From Myxococcales bacterium (GTDB lineage Bacteria; Myxococcota; Bradymonadia; REDH01): 15,310 nucleotides of DNA. The stretch lies in contig JAGWVZ010000031.1 of assembly GCA_018970625.1 (NCBI GenBank), positions 1 through 15,310 on the forward strand. The letters are read 5' to 3'. The notes under the pieces were generated by a model. That model saw only the letters and a list, made by a program, of their open reading frames with translations. It was not told the origin of the DNA and searched no databases. Positions 1 through 7,924 of the stretch are shown in pieces. The position numbers and the translations under genes were made by a program. Numbering within the stretch: position 1 is the stretch's first letter; each line of letters opens with the position of its first letter.

Positions 1-170
1 TGGGACTCGCCATCGTGAAGAAGATGGTCGACGAACATCAGGGCAGCATCTCGTTCACATCGCAACCCGGGGTGGGCACGACATTTGAGGTTCGTCTGCC
101 GCTTGGCCTGAGCGAGGACGAACACACCGATGTGCCCGGGAGCCCCGCTCTGGTTACAGCTGCGTCCTGA
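1..170 (+). CDS. Sensor histidine kinase, C-terminal fragment (5' end outside window)
   Basis: Frame 3 is open from the window edge and reads GLAIVKKMVDEHQG, then SQPGVGTTFEVRLPL, ending in TGA at 168-170. This is the last part of a HATPase_c domain: the G2 glycine box (GLAIVKK), the helix after it, and the closing GxGTTFEVxLP strands that finish the ATP-binding fold of two-component kinases. About 17 residues follow the domain (SEDEHTDVPGSPALVTAAS), an acidic, apparently unstructured tail with no receiver domain. Only 55 residues are visible, so the sensor region, the phospho-accepting His and the signal sensed cannot be judged. The gene converges on the minus-strand lipoprotein genes 27 bp away and is probably not functionally tied to them. 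The family call is safe; the subfamily (NtrB/AtoS-like or other) is not determined. Confidence 0.85.
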   Translation, partial: GLAIVKKMVDEHQGSISFTSQPGVGTTFEVRLPLGLSEDEHTDVPGSPALVTAAS

Positions 171-197
171 AGCGTGCCTGTTTGGCCCGCCGGACTG
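171..197. other. Short convergent intergenic gap
   Basis: Only 27 bp separate the kinase stop from the stop of the TPR/HEAT lipoprotein gene on the other strand. No hairpin with a T-run is visible for either direction, so transcripts from the two sides may overlap or end by Rho. Confidence 0.6.
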
Positions 198-1169
198 TCA
201 GGGCGTTGTCCCGGGTGCAACCGTAGGCGCCTGAGCGGCGCGGGTCTCAATGTATTCCATGGCGACCGTAGCCAGCTGTGCGTGGTCGGCACTTCGCGGG
301 TTCTCGACGATCGCGCGCAGGGTAGGGATCGCGCTGGGGGTGCCGATCTGCACCAGAGCTGCCAGGGCGTAGAGCGCGACCTGATCGTCCTCATCATCGA
401 CGCCTCGTGCGGCTGCTCGTGAGACGCGTTCGTCCGGTTGAACCTCGGCCAGTCGCTCCAGCACGGCCTGCTTCTGCGCCTGAGGGGCCGAGCTATCCAG
501 CTCTTCACCCATTCGTGCCACCTGTCGCTCGAACAGGATGCTGATCTCCTCGGCGTCCGCTGGCCTGTCGTGTTCCTGAAACACGCGGATGAGCTCGATG
601 TAGGGTGGAAGGTACGCAGAGTCGATACGGGTCGCGTTGCGCAGCGACGTGGTCGCCGCTGGAATGTCACCCATGCCCTCGTGCGAGAGCCCCAGCATGT
701 ATTCCAGCTGTGCCATCGGCGGCGCCGAGGCGCGCAGGTCGTTGAGTACGCGCATGACCTGGTCGTGGCGTTCCTGCTCCAGGTAGATGGCGGCGAGCAG
801 CAGCATGCCACGCCCTCTGACTTCGCTCGGCTCGGCCGTCTCGGAGAGGGTCAGCAGCGCGGTGATGGCAGCGTCCTGTCGTCCGGCGCGCATGGCATCG
901 GCCGCGAGTTCGAAGAGCTCGTTCTGGCCTTCGCCAGCGGGTGCGAACTCCGTTACGAGCCGGGCGCCCTCGCCCGACGAACCTTCGACCGGCGCCTGTT
1001 CTGCGGGCTCGACGACGACGCTGTCTGCGCTGCCTTCCGAAGGGGAGGGCGCGGCAGAGCCATGAGCGGCAGGCGCGGTCGACTGCTCCGCCGTTCCTTG
1101 TGGCGGGGTCGTAGAGCAGGCCGACGCCATCAACACCAGGGAGAATGCGAAAAGGCGATTCGAGTTCAT
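198..1169 (-). CDS. Predicted lipoprotein with TPR-like and HEAT-like helical repeats
   Basis: A 323-aa protein starting MNSNRLFAFSLVLMASAC. The short charged N-end, hydrophobic stretch (residues 6-17) and Cys18 in an A-S-A-C context fit a type II signal peptide, so a membrane lipoprotein is likely. Residues 19-75 are a low-complexity Ala/Ser/Pro/Glu linker. Residues 84-215 are paired helices of TPR style, for example ELAADAMRAGRQDAAI and EYMLGLSHEGMGDIPAAT, with the small residues and Pro-rich turns typical of TPRs. Residues 256-311 (VALYALAALVQIGTPSAIPT) look like a HEAT-type pair. These repeats normally act as protein-protein scaffolds. The start is well fixed by a strong GGGAGGT ribosome site 8 nt upstream, and the ATG overlaps the TGA of the preceding gene as ATGA. 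It is the last gene of the minus-strand run. Specific function unknown; a cofactor of the upstream large lipoprotein is inferred from coupling only. Confidence 0.82.
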   Translation of the reverse strand: MNSNRLFAFSLVLMASACSTTPPQGTAEQSTAPAAHGSAAPSPSEGSADSVVVEPAEQAPVEGSSGEGARLVTEFAPAGEGQNELFELAADAMRAGRQDAAITALLTLSETAEPSEVRGRGMLLLAAIYLEQERHDQVMRVLNDLRASAPPMAQLEYMLGLSHEGMGDIPAATTSLRNATRIDSAYLPPYIELIRVFQEHDRPADAEEISILFERQVARMGEELDSSAPQAQKQAVLERLAEVQPDERVSRAAARGVDDEDDQVALYALAALVQIGTPSAIPTLRAIVENPRSADHAQLATVAMEYIETRAAQAPTVAPGTTP

Positions 1170-3994
1170 GGTAATGGACCTCCCACGCTCAGGTAAGTCG
1201 TTCCGTTGTAAACCCAGATATAGTTCTGTGCGTCATCGGCAAACACGACCCGGTGGCCCTGGCGCGAGATGACATGCGCGATATCTGAGGTGGAAGGCCC
1301 CAGCAGGAAAAAAAGTGCGGCGCTTCGGGGGTTTACGAATCCGTTTCGCACATCGTACCGAATGGCAAAGTCGCGCACGGGTGGAGCAGTGCCCGATGCC
1401 AGATGGATCGTGAACTGTTGTGGAGTGATGAAGGGCGTGTCGAGTGGAATGCGTGCGACACGGCTCTGTGCGTCGTCACGAGGCACACATACATTTCCCA
1501 CCGCCCTGAAAGGCGATGTGTGGCCCGTGTTGTCGCCTGACCACAGAAACGAACGCGCGGCCCGAATGAAGATCGGCAGGGGTTCGCCCAGACATTGCGA
1601 GGGTGGCAGTGAGGTCACCAGGTTCTGCGACGCTGCGTCGGGTACGACACCGATGCGCACGCGGTCAGGTTCGACTGCCAGCACCTCGTACTCGGCGCTG
1701 ATACGGTCGATGATCGGTGTGGCATTGCTGGTCAGAACAAACGGTTCACACGCAGGATCAGAGGTTCGGGCAGAGCGGCGCTCAAAGATGAGCCGGTCAC
1801 CGGGCACGACACCCAGCTGGCAGAAATTCGTGGCGGTGCTGCAGGCCTGCGGGCAGACCCGACAGACAAACAGTTCATCGCTGCAGAGGTCTGCGCCGCC
1901 GGCGCAGAGCGCTCTCGCCTCGGGACACTCACTAAAATCCAGCCCGATGGAGCACACGTCCCGGTTTCTCGTGCACGGGTCCGCACCGAGCAGCTCCACC
2001 CACTCGCCATTGCCGGTGACCAGCGCATCGCTACGGTTGGTGCCGGGAATTCGACCTTCCCAGACGGCCCGGAAGATATCTTCGGTCGTGCGGTAGTCAT
2101 CGGGGGTGGTCGTCGGTTCAATGCCCGACTCGTCGTCTCGCACGCGCCAGGTTTGCAGCTGTGGCAGGGCCAGATAGGCATCGGCAGGCATGGTGGTGTA
2201 CTCGGCGGTCAGCTCTGTGTCGCCAACAGCCTCTGGATTCACCACCGTGGGGTGGGGCAGCCGCTCGTCGCCACAGGTGACCTGCGCGCTGCCCAGAAGG
2301 TCGAAGGCGGCTGTGGGAACATCGCAGGTCAACAGACGCACCCGCGCTGCGTCGTTCTCCAGGTCGGTCCGGGAGAGTCGATAATCCGATTCCTGCTGCT
2401 CGATGTTGCCGTTGGCGTCTTCAACGATGAAGCGCCGCGCGATGACCAGTGGGTCGGCAAAGCCGGCCGTCAGCGCGACGTGCGCGACCTGATCCTGCAC
2501 GCGCAGGCGCCGCCCGTCCGTCAGCGAGCGGGTCGCAATATCGAACGAGTAGGTCACCAGCGATGTGGCGCTATTGCCGCTGAGCGGAATGCCGGGAAAG
2601 CGCGCGTATTGCGGGTGCGTCTCGTTGGGAGCCAGGCGGTCGCCCGTGGCAGCGTCAAAGACCAGCAGCTGCGAACCCGAAGCATCGGCGACCAGCAACA
2701 GTTCGCCGTCGTCGGTGAGCGCGACCTCGGACGGAACCACCAGACGGACCGGGGACTCAGACTCGGACCATGCAGCGTAACATCCTGTTTCTGAAGGCCA
2801 ATCTGTCTGACCGTCGCCGTCGTTGTCGAGGCCGTCACGACAATCGGCCATGGGCCCGTCATCGCTGGGTGCGATGCTCAGGCCACGCTCAAACTCCGAC
2901 GCGCCATCAGACGCTTCACAGCCCGGGTCGTTGATGTCCGTCAACCCGTCCAGGTCATCATCGAACCCATTGGAGCAGGGCGGTAGTCCGACCAGACCTT
3001 CCTCGGATCCAAACTCAGGCGTGAGACAGTCGGGGTCGTCTGCGTCCGCGACGCCATCACCGTCATTGTCGAGGCCATCCGAACAGATCAGGGACTCGTT
3101 GATAGACTCCGAGCCATCGGGATTAAAGCACTGCGGGTCGTCGAAGTCGCTAACGCCATCACCATCGTTGTCGATGCCATCGCGGCAGTCCGGTGTGAGT
3201 GACCATCGCAACGTCTCACAGGCCGAGGTGCACGAGGGGGCGCCCGTTGACGGGTCAAGCGCGAGGTCAAGCACAAGCACGGTGGTCTGCCCATCGCGGG
3301 TGACAAAGACCCGGCCGTCTGCCCCCACGGTAAAAGACGCGGGCGGTGCATCCAGCGGAATCGTGCCTTCGACCGTGATGGCGCCTTCGAGTGTGCAGTC
3401 CGAGCGATGCACTCCGGCTTCGCCGTCACAGGTGACGTCCAGACGGACGATGGACAGCGAAGAGGTAAGGCGCTGCGAGACGACGAAACGAGACGTGCCC
3501 GGGATGTTCCGAATCAGCTGCGGCGATGAAGCAAGGCGCAGCGGCTGGCCCAGAGGCACGCCCTGCACCACATTGACGGCGCTAAGCGCGGGGTCGCGCG
3601 CGGAACCGACAAGCGCGACGGTGGGTACGAGGCCTACTGCGATGGTGGAAGGTCCGTCGGGGACATCGATGCCGGTATTCCCCGGCTCGCCGGGGTCAAA
3701 GTCCACGTAGGCCGGTCGATTCGTGTCCAGCGAGACCAGCTGGATGTCGGCCCGGCCTGTGTTCGTGACCGCAACGCGTGACGTGACGTTGCTCTGCGAT
3801 GCACACGCTGAAGCGGGCAGGTACTCGACCGCGCCGGTTTCGGTGAGCTGGTTGCACCACTGTGCGATGGCCAGTGCGGCAGGCGATTCAAGGGTGGGTA
3901 CAGGCGGGCGCTCTGGTTTGCCGCACGCGATGAATGTGCTCACCAGGACGGGTGCCAGCGTGAAGATCGGCGACGTGGGGCGAAATCGTTTCAT
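1166..3994 (-). CDS. Large lipoprotein: propeller-like repeats, four DNDGDG Ca-loop repeats, cysteine heptad region
   Basis: A 942-aa protein with N-end MKRFRPTSPIFTLAPVLV and Cys24 in F-I-A-C, a plausible though not ideal lipobox. Residues 70-250 and 415-515 carry strand-rich blades resembling YVTN/NHL-type beta-propellers (ASFTVGADGRVFVTRDG; SEVALTDDGELLLVADASG). Between them, residues 270-405 hold four Cys-bounded repeats of the form C-x-D-G-x-D-N-D-G-D-G-x-x-D-x-x-D, matching EF-hand-like calcium-loop positions 1, 3, 5, 9 and 12. Residues 674-725 hold nine cysteines, six at exact seven-residue spacing. Residues 750-942 are probably beta-rich and resemble nothing I recognise. No transmembrane helix follows the signal peptide, so a periplasmic or surface lipoprotein is expected. 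Both ends overlap neighbours by 4 bp (ATGA). DNDGDG repeats are common in myxobacterial surface proteins; the role here is unknown. Confidence 0.85.
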   Translation of the reverse strand: MKRFRPTSPIFTLAPVLVSTFIACGKPERPPVPTLESPAALAIAQWCNQLTETGAVEYLPASACASQSNVTSRVAVTNTGRADIQLVSLDTNRPAYVDFDPGEPGNTGIDVPDGPSTIAVGLVPTVALVGSARDPALSAVNVVQGVPLGQPLRLASSPQLIRNIPGTSRFVVSQRLTSSLSIVRLDVTCDGEAGVHRSDCTLEGAITVEGTIPLDAPPASFTVGADGRVFVTRDGQTTVLVLDLALDPSTGAPSCTSACETLRWSLTPDCRDGIDNDGDGVSDFDDPQCFNPDGSESINESLICSDGLDNDGDGVADADDPDCLTPEFGSEEGLVGLPPCSNGFDDDLDGLTDINDPGCEASDGASEFERGLSIAPSDDGPMADCRDGLDNDGDGQTDWPSETGCYAAWSESESPVRLVVPSEVALTDDGELLLVADASGSQLLVFDAATGDRLAPNETHPQYARFPGIPLSGNSATSLVTYSFDIATRSLTDGRRLRVQDQVAHVALTAGFADPLVIARRFIVEDANGNIEQQESDYRLSRTDLENDAARVRLLTCDVPTAAFDLLGSAQVTCGDERLPHPTVVNPEAVGDTELTAEYTTMPADAYLALPQLQTWRVRDDESGIEPTTTPDDYRTTEDIFRAVWEGRIPGTNRSDALVTGNGEWVELLGADPCTRNRDVCSIGLDFSECPEARALCAGGADLCSDELFVCRVCPQACSTATNFCQLGVVPGDRLIFERRSARTSDPACEPFVLTSNATPIIDRISAEYEVLAVEPDRVRIGVVPDAASQNLVTSLPPSQCLGEPLPIFIRAARSFLWSGDNTGHTSPFRAVGNVCVPRDDAQSRVARIPLDTPFITPQQFTIHLASGTAPPVRDFAIRYDVRNGFVNPRSAALFFLLGPSTSDIAHVISRQGHRVVFADDAQNYIWVYNGTTYLSVGGPLP
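1178..1184 (-). promoter_or_regulatory. Strong Shine-Dalgarno for the TPR/HEAT lipoprotein gene
   Basis: On the minus strand GGGAGGT lies 8 nt before the ATG at 1169, inside the last codons of the upstream gene. It is the clearest ribosome site in the left half of the window and fixes the start of the third lipoprotein gene. Together with the ATGA overlap it suggests both reinitiation and independent ribosome loading. Confidence 0.75.
1820..1975 (-). other. Cysteine array at seven-residue spacing inside the large lipoprotein
   Basis: Encodes residues 674-725. Cysteines stand at 674, 681, 690, 697, 704, 711, 714, 718 and 725. The six from 690 to 725 (690, 697, 704, 711, 718, 725) are exactly seven apart, and 674-681 has the same step. 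C711 and C714 form CxxC. No CxxCH is present, so this is not a c-type haem site. Disulfide pairing after export is likely, but metal binding is not excluded. Confidence 0.7.
2780..3187 (-). repeat. Four in-frame DNDGDG (EF-hand-like) coding repeats
   Basis: These encode residues 270-405 of the 942-aa lipoprotein. Cys-to-Cys units are C270-C289, C304-C323, C340-C359 and C385-C405, with lengths 20, 20, 20 and 21. In units 1-3 acidic residues fall at loop positions 1, 3, 5, 9 and 12 with Gly at 6 (D275, D277, D279, G280, D283, D286 in unit 1). Unit 4 has one extra residue and Ser at position 12, so it may bind metal less well. The DNA copies are diverged, so this is an old protein repeat, not a recent tandem duplication. 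Calcium binding is inferred from loop geometry. Confidence 0.8.
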
Positions 3995-5190
3995 TGGACA
4001 ACCGCCACCACGGTTCGGAAGAACGGGCTCGTTGGATTCAGGTCAATGACACCGATGCTGTCGGTGTCGAACAGCGTCACGTACAGCCGCTGGTGGCGGA
4101 CGCCATCCCAGGCCAGTCCGAAGGCCAGTCCGGTTAGTTCAATGCGGTCCAGCAGCACTCCGGTTGTACCGTCGATGACGGCGATGGCCTCATCGTCGGC
4201 CAGAGCAACGTACAGGATGTCCCGTCCCTGTTCATGGATGGCGACAAGGTCGGCGGGGGCGCCGTCGAGGTCCACGCGGCTCAGCAGGGTATTCCGCGCC
4301 AGACCCTGGCCGTCGGGGCGCACGTCGAGCGTGTACAGAGCTGCGGGGTTCTGGCCTGTCAGCCATGCGCGCTCGCCGTCCGATGAGAACGCGACATCGC
4401 GCATCTCCACGCGGTCACCCGGAGTGGGCAGGCTCAGCGAACGGGCCGGTACGACGCCTCCAGCCTCGCCTTCCAGCGTGTGGAACCACGCCAGGGTGTA
4501 GATACGGGTGCCGAACCGCGAGGCCATCAGGACCTCACCCGTGGACGGCACCACCGCCAGCACGTTGGCACCCGTCTGAATCGCGCGTCCGGCCGTTGTC
4601 GATGTGCGCGGGTCATCGTTTGCGACGCTGACCAGGGTAACCTGACCATCGAGAGAAGCGACCATCCAGCTGTCGATGGTATTGTCGATGCCCGACTGGC
4701 GGGGGACGGGAATGACGGCGTACGGGTCTCTACCGATGCTTACGGAGCAGTCTTCGGGTATTTCGCCGCCCGGGCAGGTGACGCGTCGGCCATCTTCCGT
4801 CACACGCAGGATTTGGACGTCTCCGGTGCCGCGAACGGCAACGGCCAGCGAGTCGGGCATGTTCGGGTCGTCGCCGCTCAGGCTGACGCGCGCTCCGTAG
4901 CTACCGAAGTGCCAGGGTTCGTCGGTTGTTGCGGTGAGTGTGTCAGCGTCGATGACCGTGAGGTGTCCGCCCTCGGCGACGTCGAACTCCACGTTGAAGT
5001 TCGAGTTCACCACGTACACATAACGTCCGGAGGGGTGCACCGCGATACCGACCGGGTCGTTGATGTCCTGCCCGGTGGGCAGAAGCCCCTCGAACTGTGC
5101 GCAGGCACCGAGACCCACCAGAAGACCGAAGGCCAGCACCCATGGAGACGGTGCGGCGGTCACAGCCGAGGCTGTAGGCTTGCAAGACAT
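3991..5190 (-). CDS. Beta-propeller (YVTN/NHL-like) lipoprotein
   Basis: A 399-aa protein with a signal peptide ending VGLGAC, a good lipobox (L-G-A-C, Cys30). The rest reads as a single propeller with recurring blade signatures: DPVGIAVHPSGRYVYVVNSN (43-62), GHLTVIDADTL (75-85), DILYVALADDEAIAVIDGTT (324-343) and GLAWDGVRHQRLYVTLFDTD (358-377). Length and repeat style fit a six- or seven-bladed YVTN/lactonase-like fold, which usually binds ligands or partner proteins; no catalytic metal site could be identified. The ATG lies 7 bp after the ppdK stop with no good Shine-Dalgarno, and its stop overlaps the ATG of the 942-aa lipoprotein gene (ATGA), so coupled translation is likely. N-terminal residues 2-16 are longer and less charged than usual, so the true start could be internal, although no other Met precedes the hydrophobic core. 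Function unknown. Confidence 0.82.
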   Translation of the reverse strand: MSCKPTASAVTAAPSPWVLAFGLLVGLGACAQFEGLLPTGQDINDPVGIAVHPSGRYVYVVNSNFNVEFDVAEGGHLTVIDADTLTATTDEPWHFGSYGARVSLSGDDPNMPDSLAVAVRGTGDVQILRVTEDGRRVTCPGGEIPEDCSVSIGRDPYAVIPVPRQSGIDNTIDSWMVASLDGQVTLVSVANDDPRTSTTAGRAIQTGANVLAVVPSTGEVLMASRFGTRIYTLAWFHTLEGEAGGVVPARSLSLPTPGDRVEMRDVAFSSDGERAWLTGQNPAALYTLDVRPDGQGLARNTLLSRVDLDGAPADLVAIHEQGRDILYVALADDEAIAVIDGTTGVLLDRIELTGLAFGLAWDGVRHQRLYVTLFDTDSIGVIDLNPTSPFFRTVVAVVQ

Positions 5191-5197
5191 TTGTGAA

Positions 5198-7867
5198 TCA
5201 GGTGTGAGCGGCCGCTACAGCGTTGCGCAGGGAGGCCTGCGCCGCCGCGAGTCTGGCGACAGGGACACGGAATGGACTGCAGCTCACATAGTGCACAAGT
5301 CCCTGTTGCACAAAGGAGATGCTGCGCGGGTCGCCGCCGTGCTCGCCACAGAGTCCGATTTTGATGTCGGAACGGGTCGCGCGGGCTGCTTCGACCGCGA
5401 GTCGAATCAGGGTGCCGACGCCATCCCGATCGAGTGTTACGAATGGATCGGCGTCAAGAATGCCCGCCTGCAGGTAGCTGGGAAGAAACGTGCTGACGTC
5501 GTCGCGCGAGAAACCGAATACCGTCTGGGTGAGGTCGTTGGTTCCGAAACTGAAGAAGTCGGCGACGGCCGCGATCTCACCAGCGGTGGCACACGCGCGC
5601 GGCAGCTCGATCATGGTGCCGATAGGGAAGCCTTGTAACCACGCGGCTTCGGCCGCGTACTCGGTGCGGATAATGCCTTCGATGCGCTCTCGAATCTGCT
5701 TGAGTTCGCGAGCCGTCGCAATCAGCGGAATCATGATCTCGGGAAGTGGATTGCCGCCTTCAGCGCGTACCTGCAGCGCCGCGTCGAAGATGGCGCGGGC
5801 CTGCATGTCATAGATTTCGGGGTAGGTGATGGCGAGTCGGCAGCCACGATGTCCCAACATCGGGTTGGACTCTCGTAGCCGCTCAACGGTTTTGTGCACA
5901 TCCTCGGCCGATAGCCCCATGCGCTCAGCCAGATCGTCGATGTCGGATTCCCGCTGAGGCAGAAACTCGTGCAGCGGTGGGTCCAGCAGGCGAATGGTGA
6001 CCGGACACCCGGACATGGCCCAGAAAATGTCCACAAAGTCCTGTTTCTGAAACGGTCGCAGCTTCTCGAGCGCTTTTTCCCGCGCGCTGCGTCCATGGGC
6101 GAGGATCATCTCGCGCATGGTGTTGATGCGCCCATCCTCGAAGAACATGTGCTCGGTCCGCGTCAGGCCGATGCCCTCGGCTCCGAAGGAACGGGCCTGC
6201 GCCGAGTCGCTGCCGTTATCGGCGTTCGTGCGCACACCGATGGTGCGAACTGCGTCTGCCCACGACATGAGTTCGTGAAATGATGCCGTCAGCTGCGCGG
6301 GACGCAGTGGCACGGCGCCAGAGATGATATCGCCGGTTGTGCCATCCAGGGAGAGCACAGCGGATTCGTCAAAATGCCGTTCGCCAACCGCTATCGTTCG
6401 TGTGGCGAGGTTAATTCGGAGCGCGTGGCAGCCAACGATGCAGCATTTACCCATTTGCCTGGCTACCACGGCTGCATGGCTGGTCATGCCGCCGCGAGCC
6501 GTCATGATCGCCACGGCTGCCTTCATGCCGCGAATGTCTTCGGGGCTGGTCTCATCGCGCACGAGCACGCATGCGATTCCCTGTTCAGCAAGAGATTCAG
6601 CCTCGTCTGCGGTGAAAGCGATGCGTCCGGTGGCAGCGCCCGGTGATGCAGGCAGGCCGCGCGCAATGATGTCGAGGGCAACGGAGCGGTCGATCGCCGG
6701 GTGCAACAAGGCCTCAAGCCGTTCGGGCGAAACCCGGAGCACCGCCTCTTCACGCGTGATGACCCCTTCGTTTGCCAGATCGACTGCGATGCGCACCTCG
6801 GCGGCTGCCGTGCGTTTGCCCGACCGGGTCTGCAGAATCCAGACCCGCCCGCGCTCCACAGTGAATTCGATGTCCTGCATGTCGCGATAGTGACGTTCCA
6901 GCTGCGCCTGAATACGTCGAAGCTCCTCGAAGGCCTCTGGCATGACCGTCTGCATGCTGTCGTCACCTTCCCGAAGCTGCAAAATCGGCTGTGGAGTGCG
7001 AATACCGGCCACCACGTCTTCACCCTGCGCGTTTGCAAGGAACTCGCCGTAAAGCACAGGTTCTCCGGTCGCCGGGTTGCGCGTGAACGTCACCCCGGTC
7101 GCTGAGTCCTCACCCATATTCCCGAACACCATGGACTGCACGTTCACCGCCGTGCCCCACGTGTGGGGAATTTCGTTCATATTGCGATAATCAAACGCGC
7201 GCTTGTTGTACCAGCTCTCAAACACGGCGATGATCGCTTCTTGCAGCTGCGTGTGCGGATCGTCAGGGAAAGGCCGCCCGGCTCGTTGCAGAATGAGCGC
7301 CTGATAACGGTCTACAAGCTCCCGCAGATCGGCGTCTGAGAGCGCGTCGTCGGTTCGGACCCCCGCACGTTCGCGCGCTTCGTGCAGCTCCTCCTCGAAA
7401 TAGTAGCTGTGAACGCCCATGACCACGTCGCCGAACATCTGAATCAGGCGTCGGTAGGAATCCCAGGCAAAACGGGCATTCCCTGTATGGGCAATCAGAC
7501 CGTCAATCGTCCGAGAGCTGAGGCCCACATTCAGGATCGTGTCCATCATGCCGGGCATGGACACTCGCGCCCCCGAACGAACGCTTACCAGAAGGGGATT
7601 TGCCGGATCACCAAACCGGCGACCCATCTGCTCTTCGAGCCGCTGCAGCGCGACGTTCATCTGGTTGAGCAGCTCAGCGGGGAGCGTGCGAGACGCCCGA
7701 TCATAGATGACGCTCACTTCGGTTGAGATGGTGAATCCCGGAGGCACCGGAATCCCCAGACGGGTCATCTCCGCGAGCCCGGCTCCCTTTCCTCCGAGCA
7801 TCTGGCGGTCACCGCCAATGCCATCCGCCTGACCATTTCCGAACGAGTAGATCCAACGAGCAGACAT
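5198..7867 (-). CDS. ppdK: Pyruvate, phosphate dikinase
   Basis: An 889-aa protein, full length for bacterial PPDK, which interconverts pyruvate, ATP and Pi with phosphoenolpyruvate, AMP and PPi in the cytosol. The N-terminal ATP-grasp shows GGKGAGLAEM (25-34), VSVRSGARVSMPGMMDT (94-110) and FTRNPATGEP (261-270). The swivelling domain has GGMTSHAAVVARQMG (459-473) with phosphoryl-accepting His464; Thr462 matches the site phosphorylated by PPDK regulatory protein in characterised enzymes. The C-terminal PEP/pyruvate barrel has GLTRTEHMFF (567-576), MIELPRA (752-758), FFSFGTNDLTQTVFGFSRDD (771-790) and the catalytic Cys840 in GLCGEHGGDP. All key residues are present, so it should be active. It follows glyS by 57 bp, an order I recall from several proteobacterial genomes. 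No PDRP gene is in the window. The Shine-Dalgarno is weak. Confidence 0.97.
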   Translation of the reverse strand: MSARWIYSFGNGQADGIGGDRQMLGGKGAGLAEMTRLGIPVPPGFTISTEVSVIYDRASRTLPAELLNQMNVALQRLEEQMGRRFGDPANPLLVSVRSGARVSMPGMMDTILNVGLSSRTIDGLIAHTGNARFAWDSYRRLIQMFGDVVMGVHSYYFEEELHEARERAGVRTDDALSDADLRELVDRYQALILQRAGRPFPDDPHTQLQEAIIAVFESWYNKRAFDYRNMNEIPHTWGTAVNVQSMVFGNMGEDSATGVTFTRNPATGEPVLYGEFLANAQGEDVVAGIRTPQPILQLREGDDSMQTVMPEAFEELRRIQAQLERHYRDMQDIEFTVERGRVWILQTRSGKRTAAAEVRIAVDLANEGVITREEAVLRVSPERLEALLHPAIDRSVALDIIARGLPASPGAATGRIAFTADEAESLAEQGIACVLVRDETSPEDIRGMKAAVAIMTARGGMTSHAAVVARQMGKCCIVGCHALRINLATRTIAVGERHFDESAVLSLDGTTGDIISGAVPLRPAQLTASFHELMSWADAVRTIGVRTNADNGSDSAQARSFGAEGIGLTRTEHMFFEDGRINTMREMILAHGRSAREKALEKLRPFQKQDFVDIFWAMSGCPVTIRLLDPPLHEFLPQRESDIDDLAERMGLSAEDVHKTVERLRESNPMLGHRGCRLAITYPEIYDMQARAIFDAALQVRAEGGNPLPEIMIPLIATARELKQIRERIEGIIRTEYAAEAAWLQGFPIGTMIELPRACATAGEIAAVADFFSFGTNDLTQTVFGFSRDDVSTFLPSYLQAGILDADPFVTLDRDGVGTLIRLAVEAARATRSDIKIGLCGEHGGDPRSISFVQQGLVHYVSCSPFRVPVARLAAAQASLRNAVAAAHT

Positions 7868-7924
7868 GATAGTTCTCTGGGCGAACTCTGAGGAATCTGG
7901 AACGTCGCCGCTCAGGACGCCGAT

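Noticed and set aside
438..1196. Plus-strand frame of 252 residues opposite the TPR/HEAT lipoprotein gene
   Set aside because: Arg-rich composition typical of antisense frames; the minus frame has a strong ribosome site, a lipobox and helical repeats.
1820..1975. Multihaem c-type cytochrome segment
   Set aside because: Nine cysteines are present, but no CxxCH motif; the single CxxC (711/714) is followed by Pro.
2780..3187. CRISPR-like or tandem DNA repeat array
   Set aside because: The similar units are in-frame coding copies of a DNDGDG protein repeat, with diverged DNA and uneven spacing.
4108..4135. Short direct repeat AGGCCAGTCCG, two copies
   Set aside because: It only encodes the repetitive residues GLAFGLA of a propeller blade; too short to be a mobile or regulatory repeat.
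4480..5196. Plus-strand frame of 238 residues opposite the propeller lipoprotein gene
   Set aside because: The minus-strand product has a signal peptide and propeller blades and fits the overlapping gene chain; the plus frame has neither.
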